64,000 nucleotides of DNA from CAYMCO01 sp964388955 (GTDB lineage: Bacteria; Chloroflexota; Anaerolineae; Anaerolineales; E44-bin32), in contig CAYMCO010000001.1 of assembly GCA_964388955.1 (NCBI GenBank), forward strand, positions 274,539 to 338,538. Direction: 5' to 3'. The position numbers and the translations under genes are program-made. Below are positions 19,466-29,274 of the stretch, piece by piece. Under the pieces are notes generated by a model. It did no database searches and was not told the DNA's origin. It saw nothing but the letters and a program-made list of their open reading frames with translations. Positions within the stretch are counted from its first letter, which is position 1. Each line of letters opens with the position of its first letter.

Positions 19466-20440
19466 ATGAGCCTCGATGGCCGCGCAAACGGCTTCTTCCT
19501 GATTTCTCTTGATACGGAAATCGGTTGGGGTCATTTTGACCAGGATGCGACCCGCCGTAAGCTCATTTCCAGCGACGGATCGCGGGAGCGGCGATCGATT
19601 GACCGGATTCTTGGGTTGCTCGAGGAGTACGGGATAGCGGCGACCTGGGCTGTGGTCGGCCATCTCTTCTTTCGAGAGTGCGAGGGATGCGACCTGTGCC
19701 CGATATTGGAGTGGAAGGATCGCTACCAGTGTTTCCAGCAGATTTATGAGACCAGCCACCCCTTATGGTACGGATCTGACATTATTGACCAACTGCTGGA
19801 AAGAGGGTCGACGAACGAGCTCGCTTTTCACGGATACACGCATCGGCCCTTCAGCGAACTGACTGCAGCGCAGGCCATCGAAGAAATCCAAGAGTGGTCC
19901 AGGTTGGGCGCAAGGAGAGGCCTGAGCCCGAAGACAGTGATCTTTCCCCGCGGCCGCATCGGTCATCTCGACATTCTGCGTCAATTCGGCTTCACCTCCT
20001 ATAGGGCGAAGCCGGTCCCCCCTGGGGAGGGAACACCCCCCTTGATCTCAAAGCTGATCAACCGCATCGATATGATCTATCCACTTCGGGAGGTGAGACT
20101 GCTCCCGGCGACGGCCGATTCCTCAGGGTTGGTTCGCATCCCTGTATCTTCGAAGCTGTTCCCGTTCCGCCCAGGGACCGCCAAGGTGTTGAAGCGTCTT
20201 GGGCTCGAGCACATGGGGTTGGGGCGAATCGAACGGGGCATCGAGAGGGCCGCCGCCGAGAGAGGGATCGTGCACCTCTATTGCCATCCGTATGAATTCA
20301 CATCCGAAGCGCATTTTGACCATCTGGAAAGAGTGCTGAGAGCTGCGAGTGGGCACATCGGTGAGGGGCATTTGGTTTCCACCACTCTGGCAGACTTCGC
20401 AGATCGGTTTCTCTCTCAAGCTGTGGTTCAATCGGGCTAG
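19466..20440 (+). CDS. Polysaccharide deacetylase (NodB/CE4-like)
   Basis: About 324 residues from ATG 19466. The catalytic Asp lies in FFLISLDTEIGWG and the metal-binding His-x3-His in ELAFHGYTHRPFSE; later motif positions include IFPRGRIGH and the HLYCHPYEF His. This hydrolyses N-acetyl groups from GlcNAc-type glycans. No signal peptide is visible, so it may act in the cytoplasm on a lipid-linked or nucleotide-bound sugar. It overlaps no neighbour and sits between glycosyltransferases. Confidence 0.85.
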   Translation: MSLDGRANGFFLISLDTEIGWGHFDQDATRRKLISSDGSRERRSIDRILGLLEEYGIAATWAVVGHLFFRECEGCDLCPILEWKDRYQCFQQIYETSHPLWYGSDIIDQLLERGSTNELAFHGYTHRPFSELTAAQAIEEIQEWSRLGARRGLSPKTVIFPRGRIGHLDILRQFGFTSYRAKPVPPGEGTPPLISKLINRIDMIYPLREVRLLPATADSSGLVRIPVSSKLFPFRPGTAKVLKRLGLEHMGLGRIERGIERAAAERGIVHLYCHPYEFTSEAHFDHLERVLRAASGHIGEGHLVSTTLADFADRFLSQAVVQSG

Positions 20441-20482
20441 CCCTGATTGAACCGGAAGCACCGAATCAGGACCGCACAAACC

Positions 20483-21619
20483 ATGAATGTTGCCGTCATC
20501 ACAAGCCTGCGCAGAGGGTTCGAACACTTCGTGTTTCGAGAGCTGCAGATCATCGCTTCTCAAGGGATTTCGCTCCACATATTCCCGACCAAGTATCAAC
20601 GGGGCCTGTACAACCCTGAACCTGAGTGGATCCTTCACAGATGGCATGCATTATCGGCGGCCCTGCTCCAACCACTCTATTTCTTGACCCACCCGCTCAA
20701 ATACGCGCGCCTGCTCTGGGAGGCATCCAAATACCACGCATGGGTGGATTTCGCTCTGGCCTGGCTGTTCTCCAGAAGAATGGCAGGGATCGATGTGATC
20801 TACTCCATCTTCGGCGACCACAAGTTCTTCGTTGGCTACTTCTGCAAACGCATCACCGGCCTGCCCCTGGTTGTAACGATCCATGCCTATGAGCTCTATC
20901 GCAATCCCAATCCTGACCTCTTTGTCAAAGCCCTTGCAGCATGCGATCAGATCATCACTGTCACAGACTATAACAAGGAGCTTCTCAGCGACCGGTACGG
21001 GGTCGATCCTGAAGCTATCAAGGTCGTCCGGTGCAGCGTGGACATAGATGCATATCACCCCGAAAGCAAGTTCGTGATCCTTATCGTTGCCTATTTCGAA
21101 GACAAGAAGGGGCATGACACCCTTCTTCGGGCCGTCCGAGAGCTCGGATTGCATGATATTGAGGTGTGGGTTGTTGGCAGCGGGCGTGGGAAGGCGAGAG
21201 ATGTAGATGTCGTCAAACTGGCTGAGGATTTGGATATCGCTGATCGGGTCGCGTTCTTCGGGGAACTGGGAGGGAATGCACTCAAGGCGATGTACCGGTC
21301 CTGCGATGTCTTCTGCCTTCCATCCCGATTCAGCCATGATGGAATCGCCGAAGGGTTCCCAACGGTGCTCATGGAGGCCATGGCATTCGGCAAACCGGTG
21401 ATCTCCACCCGACATGTGGAGATACCTCGAATCATTACGGAGATTGTCGTTGAGGAGAACGACTACCGGGCGCTCGCTGCTGCTATCAGAAGCCTATATG
21501 AGTCGAAAGAGCTTCGCAGGAAACTGGGAATGCAAAACAGAGCTATCGCCGAGAGGCTCTTCTCCCCGGAAAATGCCCGCCAGACGGCGTCCATTCTGCA
21601 AGAGCTGGCGGTGAGGTGA
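20483..21619 (+). CDS. GT4-family glycosyltransferase
   Basis: About 378 residues. N-terminal AVITSLRRGFEHFVFREL; central VTIHAYELY; donor domain VAYFEDKKGHDTLLRAV, VVGSGRGK, and FSHDGIAEGFPTVLMEAMAFGKPVIS carrying the E-x7-E motif. ATG 20483 was chosen because similarity begins there; TTG 20447 is possible. The stop overlaps the following GTG start (GTGA). Confidence 0.9.
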   Translation: MNVAVITSLRRGFEHFVFRELQIIASQGISLHIFPTKYQRGLYNPEPEWILHRWHALSAALLQPLYFLTHPLKYARLLWEASKYHAWVDFALAWLFSRRMAGIDVIYSIFGDHKFFVGYFCKRITGLPLVVTIHAYELYRNPNPDLFVKALAACDQIITVTDYNKELLSDRYGVDPEAIKVVRCSVDIDAYHPESKFVILIVAYFEDKKGHDTLLRAVRELGLHDIEVWVVGSGRGKARDVDVVKLAEDLDIADRVAFFGELGGNALKAMYRSCDVFCLPSRFSHDGIAEGFPTVLMEAMAFGKPVISTRHVEIPRIITEIVVEENDYRALAAAIRSLYESKELRRKLGMQNRAIAERLFSPENARQTASILQELAVR

Positions 21620-22527
21620 GAACGACTGACTCAAGACTGGAAAAGACGGGCCATCGCGCCCGGCCTCGCGACCGGTCCCATAATGAGGATGGAATGCTGG
21701 ACAGACTCGCCCGCAGATCGCTTGAAACAGGTTGGATCAAAGTGGGCAGGGCCTTCAGAGCCCTGGGGCGACGCCTTAATGAGCCTCTGATCATTCTTGG
21801 CACCGGCCGCGCTGGCACGAACCTTGTGGAAGATATCCTGAATTCACATCCCGGGATTCGAGGGTATCCAGGGGAGGCCAACCGCCTCTGGCATCCGCTG
21901 CTGGAGCCTTTCGAGACGACGCCGATCGACATTCCCCCTATCGAGATCGACCCGGAGCATTTCACACGGGTTTCGCTCTCCACGTGGCCAGATGGGCAGG
22001 AGAACAAGATCCATGATGCCTTCTCAGGATTCAGCAGGACGCTTGGATTGGGCCGCAGGTTCTTCTGCAAGAGCGCCATGATTTCCTTCATGATCCCCAA
22101 GATTTGTGAGATCTTCCCCGATGTCAAGATCCTCCACATGTACCGCTTTGGGCCTGCTGTGGTTGAGTCCTATTTCAAGAAGAACTTCGGGAAGTACTCG
22201 CGGTATGATTATTCACCGCAGCAATACTATGAACACTGCGCCAGATATTGGAATGACTGCCTGCTCGAGATCGACCGATCGGTCAAGGCCACATCGCTCC
22301 GTGAACGGGCCGCCTTCTTGGAGCTGAGCTACGAGGCATTGTGCGACCGGCCTTCTGAAACCCTAAGAACCCTCTCTGAATTCATACATGTCGAGGACTT
22401 GTTCAAGTTTCCCTTGTCCCGCATCGAGAATATGAATTACAAGGTCGGTGACTTCGAGAAGAACGGGAAATGGAGACACCTCATCGAGATCATGGAACCC
22501 GCGATGCGCTTGAAAGGATATATCTGA
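21616..22527 (+). CDS. Sulfotransferase family protein
   Basis: 303 residues. The 5'-phosphosulfate-binding loop is IILGTGRAGTNLVEDILNSH and the 3'-phosphate block follows in ILHMYRFGPAVVESYF. Later ELSYEALCDRPSETLRTL matches the C-terminal helix pattern of Sulfotransfer_3 proteins. It is the second sulfotransferase of the locus, different from the partial one at the left edge, and implies a sulfated glycan. The GTG start overlaps the stop of the preceding glycosyltransferase. Confidence 0.88.
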   Translation: MRTTDSRLEKTGHRARPRDRSHNEDGMLDRLARRSLETGWIKVGRAFRALGRRLNEPLIILGTGRAGTNLVEDILNSHPGIRGYPGEANRLWHPLLEPFETTPIDIPPIEIDPEHFTRVSLSTWPDGQENKIHDAFSGFSRTLGLGRRFFCKSAMISFMIPKICEIFPDVKILHMYRFGPAVVESYFKKNFGKYSRYDYSPQQYYEHCARYWNDCLLEIDRSVKATSLRERAAFLELSYEALCDRPSETLRTLSEFIHVEDLFKFPLSRIENMNYKVGDFEKNGKWRHLIEIMEPAMRLKGYI

Positions 22528-22732
22528 TGCTGCCGCTTGCTGCATCCGTGCCGCCCGCTCGTGGGCTTGCGCAAGGCGACATCACTCATGCCCTAGGGAT
22601 GAATGCTGACGGGGGGCTGAGCTCCTGGCGGTCAGGACCTCCCGCAACAACGCAGGAGCGCACTGCTCGCACGGAGACAGCACTGACGGCCAAATGGCCC
22701 GACCAGTGTCGCTCCGTACGATGGCCAGAGAT

Positions 22733-23941
22733 ATGAATTCGGACCAAGCGGAGACCCGAACCAGCCGCCACTGCATGGTCGTCCACGCCTACTTCCCAAT
22801 GGGAGAAACAAGGGTCCAGCGCGAGGCAGAGGCCCTGATCGGCGGAGGGTATTCGGTGGATGTGATTTGCCTGCGCTACAAGCGAGAGCCCTATCGATCC
22901 CAGGCGAAAGGCATCAATGTCCTACGGGTGCCTCTTGCGAGACACCGCAATGCGGGGTTCGCCGTGCAATTGATCGAATACATCGCCTTCTTTCTCGCCG
23001 CAACCGTGCTCGTCAGTCTCCGACATCTATCGCACCCCTATCACAGTATTCAGGCGCACAATCCTCCAGACTTCCTGGTCTTCTGCGCGATCATTCCGAA
23101 ACTGCTCGGGGCCAGGATCATTCTCGACATTCACGACTTGATGCCGGAGTTCTTCATGTATCGGCGCAGTGCGGCCCATGAGGCTTCGCTTGACGTGCGC
23201 CTAGTGCTTCTGCAAGAAAGGCTCGCCTGTGGCTTCGCCGACCGTGTGATCACCGTCAGTCATATATGGAGAGAGACCCTAGCCAACCGAGGCGTTCCCC
23301 CGGGCAAGATCGGTGTGGTGATGAATCTTGCCGACGATCGCATCTTCGCCCGCGTTGGGAAGCCGGATGATCCCCCGGCCCACTCATGCGGATTGAGATT
23401 GATCTACCATGGGATGATCGTTGAGCGATATGGCCTGGACCTTGTGCTGACCGCCCTGCGCGGCCTGAGGGAGAAGGCCCCTGGTATCCATTTCACGGTG
23501 CTGGGAAATGGGCCGTATCTCGCCAACCTTCAAGCCATCGCGGAAGAGCAGCAAGTCGACGACTGCGTCACATTTCTCACAACCTTCCGACCGGTGGAAG
23601 AGCTTCCCGCCATTATCCTCGGCCACGATGTCGGCGTGGTTCCCTATCGCAACGATCGATTCACGGATCAGCTCGTTCCTACAAAGCTGCTTGAATACGC
23701 TGCCCTGGGAATGCCGTGCATCGTCGCGAGAACCACCGCCATTCAATACTACTTCGACGACGAGATGGTGGAGTTCTTTTCGCCGGGCAGTGTGCAAGCA
23801 CTCGAAGGGGCAATTCGGCACCTATACGAGAGCAAAGAGCGGCGGGCGCAGCTTTCGAGAGGAATCTATGACTTCCACACCAGACACACGTGGTCGGAGC
23901 ATGCCCGAGAATACATCCAGATGATCCGGGGCCAGAAGTGA
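22733..23941 (+). CDS. GT4-family glycosyltransferase
   Basis: About 402 residues. N-terminal VVHAYFPMGETRVQREAEAL, with a hydrophobic stretch (FFLAATVLVSL) typical of membrane-associated GT4 enzymes; IILDIHDLMPEFF; donor domain IYHGMIVERYGLDLVL, VLGNGPYL, and LVPTKLLEYAALGMPCIVA. Three in-frame ATGs (22694, 22721, 22733) are possible starts; 22733 lies closest to the conserved first strand. About 200 bp of apparently non-coding DNA separates it from the sulfotransferase. Confidence 0.9.
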   Translation: MNSDQAETRTSRHCMVVHAYFPMGETRVQREAEALIGGGYSVDVICLRYKREPYRSQAKGINVLRVPLARHRNAGFAVQLIEYIAFFLAATVLVSLRHLSHPYHSIQAHNPPDFLVFCAIIPKLLGARIILDIHDLMPEFFMYRRSAAHEASLDVRLVLLQERLACGFADRVITVSHIWRETLANRGVPPGKIGVVMNLADDRIFARVGKPDDPPAHSCGLRLIYHGMIVERYGLDLVLTALRGLREKAPGIHFTVLGNGPYLANLQAIAEEQQVDDCVTFLTTFRPVEELPAIILGHDVGVVPYRNDRFTDQLVPTKLLEYAALGMPCIVARTTAIQYYFDDEMVEFFSPGSVQALEGAIRHLYESKERRAQLSRGIYDFHTRHTWSEHAREYIQMIRGQK

Positions 23942-24044
23942 CGCCCCGGTCGGGAACAGCCGATTCACGCCTCCAAAGGACAAAGCTTCAGTTCAAGGGA
24001 GAATCGCCTATCCATCCAGCGGATGCGAAGATGGTACCCCTCCA

Positions 24045-25061
24045 ATGATGCTCCTACGCAGACTCCCTTTGGTTGAATGGCAACGTGCTCTGTGCAACCT
24101 CCCTGGCTCGAACATCTTCCATTCCCCGGAGATGTTTGAGGTCTTTGCACAGTCCAAGGGCTTCTCGCCGGACCTCTGGGCCGTTGCTGATTCTTCCGGC
24201 CGGGTGCTCACGCTCCTATTGCCTGTCCGCGTCACGCTCAACCCAATGCTATCTGCCTTGACCACGCGCGCCGTTGTCTATGGCAGCCTGCTTTGCGAGG
24301 AGAGCAGCGCCGGCATCCGGGCGCTCGAGTTGCTCCTGCAGGAATACACAAATGCCCCGGACGGGCGAGCGCTGTTCACCGAGCTGCGCAACTTGGGGGA
24401 CACATCGGCCTTCCGGCCGGTTCTGCAGAATTTCGGGTTCGACTATGAGGAGCACGTCAACTTTCTGATCAACCTGGGCCAATCGCCGGAAGATCTGATG
24501 GGAGGGATTGGGAGTCGAACCCGGAAGAACATCCGTCGGGGCCTCCGCAAGGATGATGTCGATATCAGTGATGTGACCAGCCTCGAAGGGCTGGCCGCCT
24601 GCTACGAACTCATCTGCCTCAGCTACGAATATGCCAGTGTGCCTGTCCCGGATTACTCTCTTTTTGAAGCGGCATTCAAGTTGCTCTTGCCCAGGGAAAT
24701 GGTCCGCTTCAGCCTGGCGCGCCTGGATGGCATACCTATCGCGACATCGGTGGACCTTCTCTACAAGGGTGTCATGTACGGATGGTACGGAGGCGTTGAT
24801 CGGCGGTACACCTCAGCACTGCCCGGAGAACTCATCACGTGGCACATCCTTGAGTGGGGAGCAGCCAGCGAGAGGTTCCACACCTATGACTTTGGCGGTG
24901 CGGGCGATCCCGCCGAGGACTATGGCGTACGCGGTTTCAAAGCAAAATTCGGCGGTGAGCTGGTCAGCTTCGGCCGCTACAAGCGCATACATTCCCGACT
25001 GCGCTACTTGATTGCGGATTTTGGGTATCGTCTTTCACGGGGATATCTGTACGGCAGATAG
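24045..25061 (+). CDS. FemAB/GNAT-like acyltransferase (first of two)
   Basis: 338 residues, double-GNAT FemAB-like fold. N-terminal IFHSPEMFEVFAQSKGF; middle SRTRKNIRRGLRKDDVDI with the Arg/Lys-rich helix; C-terminal YGWYGGVDRRYTSALPGELI, YDFGGAGD and GVRGFKAKFGGELV, the best preserved block of the family. FemAB enzymes transfer aminoacyl groups from tRNA to cell-wall precursors. Members inside glycan loci are thought to acylate amino sugars. The specific donor cannot be read here. It is followed by a second family member. Confidence 0.8.
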   Translation: MMLLRRLPLVEWQRALCNLPGSNIFHSPEMFEVFAQSKGFSPDLWAVADSSGRVLTLLLPVRVTLNPMLSALTTRAVVYGSLLCEESSAGIRALELLLQEYTNAPDGRALFTELRNLGDTSAFRPVLQNFGFDYEEHVNFLINLGQSPEDLMGGIGSRTRKNIRRGLRKDDVDISDVTSLEGLAACYELICLSYEYASVPVPDYSLFEAAFKLLLPREMVRFSLARLDGIPIATSVDLLYKGVMYGWYGGVDRRYTSALPGELITWHILEWGAASERFHTYDFGGAGDPAEDYGVRGFKAKFGGELVSFGRYKRIHSRLRYLIADFGYRLSRGYLYGR

Positions 25062-25141
25062 AGACGAGTCCCAGCCGCCGGCGACGGGGATATCGCCGAT
25101 GCTGGCGATGAACGCCAAGAACATGAACGGAAGGGGTGTCC

Positions 25142-26254
25142 ATGCGGGTCACACAACTCGATGCGAAGGATTGTCACAGGTGGGATGCATTCGTCTCCCG
25201 TGAGCCGAGCTTCAGTCTGCTGCAATCCTGGGAATGGGGGGAGTTCAAGAAGAAACTGGGCTGGAATGTGTTCCGGATTGCCGTAGAAGATCGGAAAGGT
25301 ATTCGCGCGGGAGCACAAATGCTGATCAAGGCATTGCCATTCGAGGTTTTCAGCGTGGCATATGTCCCTCGTGGCCCGGTAGGCGATTGGCTGGATGAGG
25401 AGGTCGGGCCCGAGCTCCTCTCTGCGTTGAATCGAGTTGCCCATCAACACAGAACTCTTTTTCTGAAGATCGAACCCCCGCTGATAGTCGATCCAAGCAC
25501 GGAGCGTTTGCTGCGGCGGCACCATTTTCGCCCCAGTTCCAGTACCATTCAGCCGCCTGCCACCTTGATCCTCGATTTGAGCCCCAGCCAGGATGAGCTC
25601 CTGCGGCGGATGCGCAAGAAGACAAGGCAATATATCCGTTCTGCGACGCGAGAGGGCATCCAAATCCGAGTTGGCGAATATGAGGATCTTCCAGACTTCT
25701 ACAGGCTGTTGCGCCTGACCAGCCGTAGAGCCAGCTTTCCCATAAGATCCTGGGACTACTACAGGAGAGAATGGCAGGAATTCGCTGGAGATGACCGGTA
25801 CATCCTATTGTTGGCCTATCTGGGGGATCGATTGCTCGCGGCGCGCATCGCTTGTCGATTCGGCGAGCACGCTGCTGAATTTCATGCCGGATCAGTGGAT
25901 GACTTCGGTGGCTTGCACCCCAACTATCTCCTCGTGTGGGAGGCCATCAAATGGGCACAAAGACATGACTGCCAGACCTATGACCTATGGGGCATCCCCG
26001 CTGAAGCCGCCGATCTTGCGATGAACGGCGAGGAAGATCCGGTATTTCACAGGACGGATGGATTGTGGGGGGTATACAGGTTCAAGAGTGGCTTCACGAA
26101 GAACATCGTGAACTACGTGGGAGCGTATGACCTTGTGTATGCTTCAATCCCCTACAGATTCATCACGAACAGATTTGTCAACGGGGAAGTTCTGGAACGG
26201 GTTGCCCGTTGGATGGACATGTCGCTTCAGGGCGACAAAGCATTCACCTGGTAA
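25142..26254 (+). CDS. FemAB-like aminoacyltransferase (second of two)
   Basis: About 370 residues. The N-terminal LLQSWEWGEFKKKLGWNVFR and VPRGPVGDWLDEE are classic FemX/FemAB, then RMRKKTRQYIRSATREGI, EFHAGSVDDFGGLHPNYLLV and LWGVYRFKSGFTKNIVNYVG. It should use an aminoacyl-tRNA to extend a peptide or amino group on a lipid-linked acceptor. ATG 25142 has ggaaggggt upstream; GTG 25136 is less likely. It forms a block with the first FemAB, DUF362 and ATP-grasp genes. Confidence 0.88.
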   Translation: MRVTQLDAKDCHRWDAFVSREPSFSLLQSWEWGEFKKKLGWNVFRIAVEDRKGIRAGAQMLIKALPFEVFSVAYVPRGPVGDWLDEEVGPELLSALNRVAHQHRTLFLKIEPPLIVDPSTERLLRRHHFRPSSSTIQPPATLILDLSPSQDELLRRMRKKTRQYIRSATREGIQIRVGEYEDLPDFYRLLRLTSRRASFPIRSWDYYRREWQEFAGDDRYILLLAYLGDRLLAARIACRFGEHAAEFHAGSVDDFGGLHPNYLLVWEAIKWAQRHDCQTYDLWGIPAEAADLAMNGEEDPVFHRTDGLWGVYRFKSGFTKNIVNYVGAYDLVYASIPYRFITNRFVNGEVLERVARWMDMSLQGDKAFTW

Positions 26255-26271
26255 CGGCCACAGGAGAAGAT

Positions 26272-27744
26272 ATGTTATCGCTGATCGTAGACCCCTCGTT
26301 GGAATATCCAAGCGCAGACACTCTGTACTCACCAGACGAGCACTTTCCTGAATATCCATATGACCACATTTCAGCTTCCAAGAATGCAGTGTATCGCTCC
26401 GTCCGTGACTGCTTCACACAGGCTGGCTACGATCGCGATCACTTTGGCACTGCGCAGTGGAATCCTCTCGGCGAATTTATCCCGGCTGGATCCCGAGTGT
26501 TCATATTGTGCAATTTCGCGAACGAGCGCCGACGCGACGAGTTGCTGCAGAACTATCGGTCGAGATGTACCCATGGTTCGGTTCTCCGGGCCCTAATAGA
26601 TTACGTCCTGCTTGCTGTTGGAGACGAGGGCAGCGTATGCTTCGGGAACGCTCCGACCCAGGTCTGTCACTGGACTTCCGTAATGAGGGACACGGGCGCT
26701 CAGGTTGTCCTGGACTTCTATCGCTCCATCGGAGTTTCAGTGGAAGCGAGGGATTTGCGCTTGCTTGTCACAGATGCGACCCGAATTGGGGCGATCAGGA
26801 GCATGGAAAGGCGAGACGAAGCGTGTGGTACGCATGTTGACCTCGGGGACCAGAGCCTGTTCGCTGAGCTTGACCGCAGGCAAACAAATCGATACCGGGT
26901 GATGAACTACAACCCGAGGCGAACGGAGGCTTTCCACTCCCACGGCCATCACGAATACGTAATCAATCGTCAGATTCTTGAGTCCGATGTCGTTATCAGC
27001 GTACCGAAGTTGAAGACCCATGAGAAAGTGGGGATCACCTGCGCGCTAAAGGGAATGGTTGGAACAGTGGGCCACAAGGATTCCCTGCCCCATCATCGCT
27101 ATGGCCCCCCAGCGATGGGAGGGGATGAGTATCCCGTCGATTCAATGGGCCTATTGCAGGTGGCATCCAAGTTCCATGAAATCAGCCAACGCACCAGACC
27201 TGATACACCACTCGGCAGTTTCCTGCGTGTTTCCTACAAAGCGTATCGTCGGGCTATCCGGCGGTGGTCTCCGGTGCTCGATGGCGCTTGGTGGGGGAAC
27301 GATACTGCATGGAGAATGGCGCTGGATCTGGCCCGGATTGCAGTCTACGCAAATGGAGAAGGCGAGATGCAGAACAGCGCTTCAAGGCAGCATCTCGTGC
27401 TTGTCGATGGGATCGTTGGAGGGGAAAAGCAGGGGCCGGCACACTCTACGGCAACGGAAGCCGGCGTGCTGCTCTTCGGCGATGATCTGGCTGCCGTCGA
27501 CTTCGCATGTGCCACGGTGATGGGATTTGACCCGCACCGAATACCTCTGATATGCGAGGCCCTGCAATTGAATGAGTACCCACTCTTGCAGAGATCCCTG
27601 TTTGGTAACCAGGTCATACACAACGGGAGGGTGCTCTCCTTCTCAGAATTCAGCGAGATGGAATGGTACCATTTTGAGCCGCAATCGGGCTGGGTGGAGA
27701 GGCTGCGTGCGGGGCCGCAGCTCGAGCCCGTCGTTTCTGAGTGA
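26272..27744 (+). CDS. DUF362 domain protein
   Basis: About 490 residues from ATG 26272, which has caggaga upstream. The DUF362 core is recognisable in SDVVISVPKLKTHEKVGITCALKGMVG and in VLVDGIVGGEKQGP followed by AGVLLFGDDLAAVDFACATVMG. The usual ferredoxin domain is absent and there is no CxxC cluster. DUF362 proteins have no agreed function, though many occur in glycan and modification loci. The next gene begins 13 bp downstream, so it is almost surely co-expressed with the ATP-grasp ligase. Confidence 0.85.
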   Translation: MLSLIVDPSLEYPSADTLYSPDEHFPEYPYDHISASKNAVYRSVRDCFTQAGYDRDHFGTAQWNPLGEFIPAGSRVFILCNFANERRRDELLQNYRSRCTHGSVLRALIDYVLLAVGDEGSVCFGNAPTQVCHWTSVMRDTGAQVVLDFYRSIGVSVEARDLRLLVTDATRIGAIRSMERRDEACGTHVDLGDQSLFAELDRRQTNRYRVMNYNPRRTEAFHSHGHHEYVINRQILESDVVISVPKLKTHEKVGITCALKGMVGTVGHKDSLPHHRYGPPAMGGDEYPVDSMGLLQVASKFHEISQRTRPDTPLGSFLRVSYKAYRRAIRRWSPVLDGAWWGNDTAWRMALDLARIAVYANGEGEMQNSASRQHLVLVDGIVGGEKQGPAHSTATEAGVLLFGDDLAAVDFACATVMGFDPHRIPLICEALQLNEYPLLQRSLFGNQVIHNGRVLSFSEFSEMEWYHFEPQSGWVERLRAGPQLEPVVSE

Positions 27745-27757
27745 GGACGGATCAACG

Positions 27758-28987
27758 ATGCGATATCCGCCAGCGGTTGTGATGCCGGCTGACCGGCCAG
27801 CGTCATTGGGGATCGCCCGATCGCTTGGACGCCGCGGTGTCCGGGTATATGCCGTCGACGCAGACCCGGATGAGATTGGCATGCTCTCCAACTATCTGAT
27901 TCCGTCTCCGTTGCCGGGCTCCTGGGATTCGGAGGAAGACCGGCTTCTTCATCTGCTGGATCTCGGCAGGAGGCTTGATGGAGAGGCCGTCCTATTCCCA
28001 GTTCGGGATGACGATGTCTTGCTTTGCTCCCGCTATCGAGGCGAATTGCAGGAATACTATAGATATGTGATGCCAGATCACGCGACGGTGAAGAACCTCT
28101 TGACCAAAGATGGCCTTCACGAAGTGGCAAGCAGGTACAACATTCCCAGCCCTCGGATGTTCCGGGTGACCAACCAAGATGACGTGGAGCGAATTGCCGA
28201 TCAGCTACCCTATCCGGTGATCATCAAACCCACCTTCAGCCCTTCTTGGCTGAGGCCGGAAATCAGCTCCATGCTGCGGGAGGGACCGCTGAGAGGCACG
28301 CCGAAGGTAGCTTTGTGCCGTTGCTCCGAGAACCTGGTGGATACATACAGGAGAATTGCTGATTTTGATAGTCGTATGATCATCCAGGAGGTAATCCCTG
28401 GGGAGGACGAACGGCTGGCCTATTTCTGCTTCTACCTCGATCGCAGTTCGAAACCACTCGCGATATTCGCAGGAAGAAAACTGCGCGTATTGCCTGTGGG
28501 CTTCGGCTCCGCCACGTATGTGCGCAGCTTTCATGACCCGAAGTTGGAAGAAGTCAGCCTCAAGCTTCTTGACGGGACCGGATATCAGGGATTGGGAGGC
28601 ATTGAGTTCAAGTTGGATCCCCGAGATGATGCCTACAAGCTGATCGAGTTCAACGCCAGATTGGGAATGTGGGACTGCCTGAGTATCAGATGCGGGATCG
28701 ATATCCCATATATCGCATATTGCGACGCGCTGGACTGGCCCGTCGAGCCCAAGTACGAATACCGAGACGATGTCATCTGGATTGACTTCCAGCGTGACGT
28801 CCGAGCCTTCTTGATATATAGGAGAGATGGGCAACTGAGCCTGGGGAGGTGGCTGCGTTCCCTACTCGGTGAGAAAGACTGGGCCTATTTCTCTCGGGAT
28901 GACTGGAAGCCGGCAATTGTGGCACTACTCAAGGCATTTCAACGCCCGTGGGAGAGTCTGAAGCGGAGAATCCTCCCCGCGGCATGA
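27758..28987 (+). CDS. ATP-grasp ligase
   Basis: About 409 residues. The N-terminal pre-ATP domain (PADRPASLGIARSLGRRGVRVYAVD) is typical of CarB-like ATP-grasp proteins. The ATP lid and binding strands are PYPVIIKPTFSP, MIIQEVIPGEDERLAYF and the metal-binding GGIEFKLDP ... YKLIEFNARLGMWD (Glu and Asn). These enzymes join a carboxylate to an amine through an acyl phosphate. Here the likely role is amide formation on the glycan or on its precursor. The start ATG is preceded by gaggacgg. Confidence 0.88.
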   Translation: MRYPPAVVMPADRPASLGIARSLGRRGVRVYAVDADPDEIGMLSNYLIPSPLPGSWDSEEDRLLHLLDLGRRLDGEAVLFPVRDDDVLLCSRYRGELQEYYRYVMPDHATVKNLLTKDGLHEVASRYNIPSPRMFRVTNQDDVERIADQLPYPVIIKPTFSPSWLRPEISSMLREGPLRGTPKVALCRCSENLVDTYRRIADFDSRMIIQEVIPGEDERLAYFCFYLDRSSKPLAIFAGRKLRVLPVGFGSATYVRSFHDPKLEEVSLKLLDGTGYQGLGGIEFKLDPRDDAYKLIEFNARLGMWDCLSIRCGIDIPYIAYCDALDWPVEPKYEYRDDVIWIDFQRDVRAFLIYRRDGQLSLGRWLRSLLGEKDWAYFSRDDWKPAIVALLKAFQRPWESLKRRILPAA

Positions 28988-29058
28988 GCTGGACGTCTCG
29001 TGGAGCACATCTGGATACCGGAGACAAGTGCCACCACAACGCTCCCCATCAATTCCCT

Positions 29059-29083
29059 ATGCGGGGGGGTTTCGTCCCCGCAT
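29059..29083. repeat. Hairpin-forming inverted repeat
   Basis: Eight-base arms atgcgggg and ccccgcat around a 9-base loop, in the 290-bp gap between the ATP-grasp gene and the deacetylase gene. There is no T-run on either side, so it is not a clear intrinsic terminator; attenuation is possible. Confidence 0.4.
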
Positions 29084-29274
29084 GCGGATCCTTGGCACAC
29101 AATTAATCTCCGAAGGCTATCCCGCCCGCGCCCGGACACAGCGCGAGCGGATTCGTCTGTTTGGGCCGAGTCCTGCGCCCAGTCGCGGCTCCGTGCCCGC
29201 GCTCGCAGCTTTGATCCTCCACTAGGTTGAATCTGGCCGATGGCGCGAAGTGCTAGATCGAGAGAAGCGGAAAC

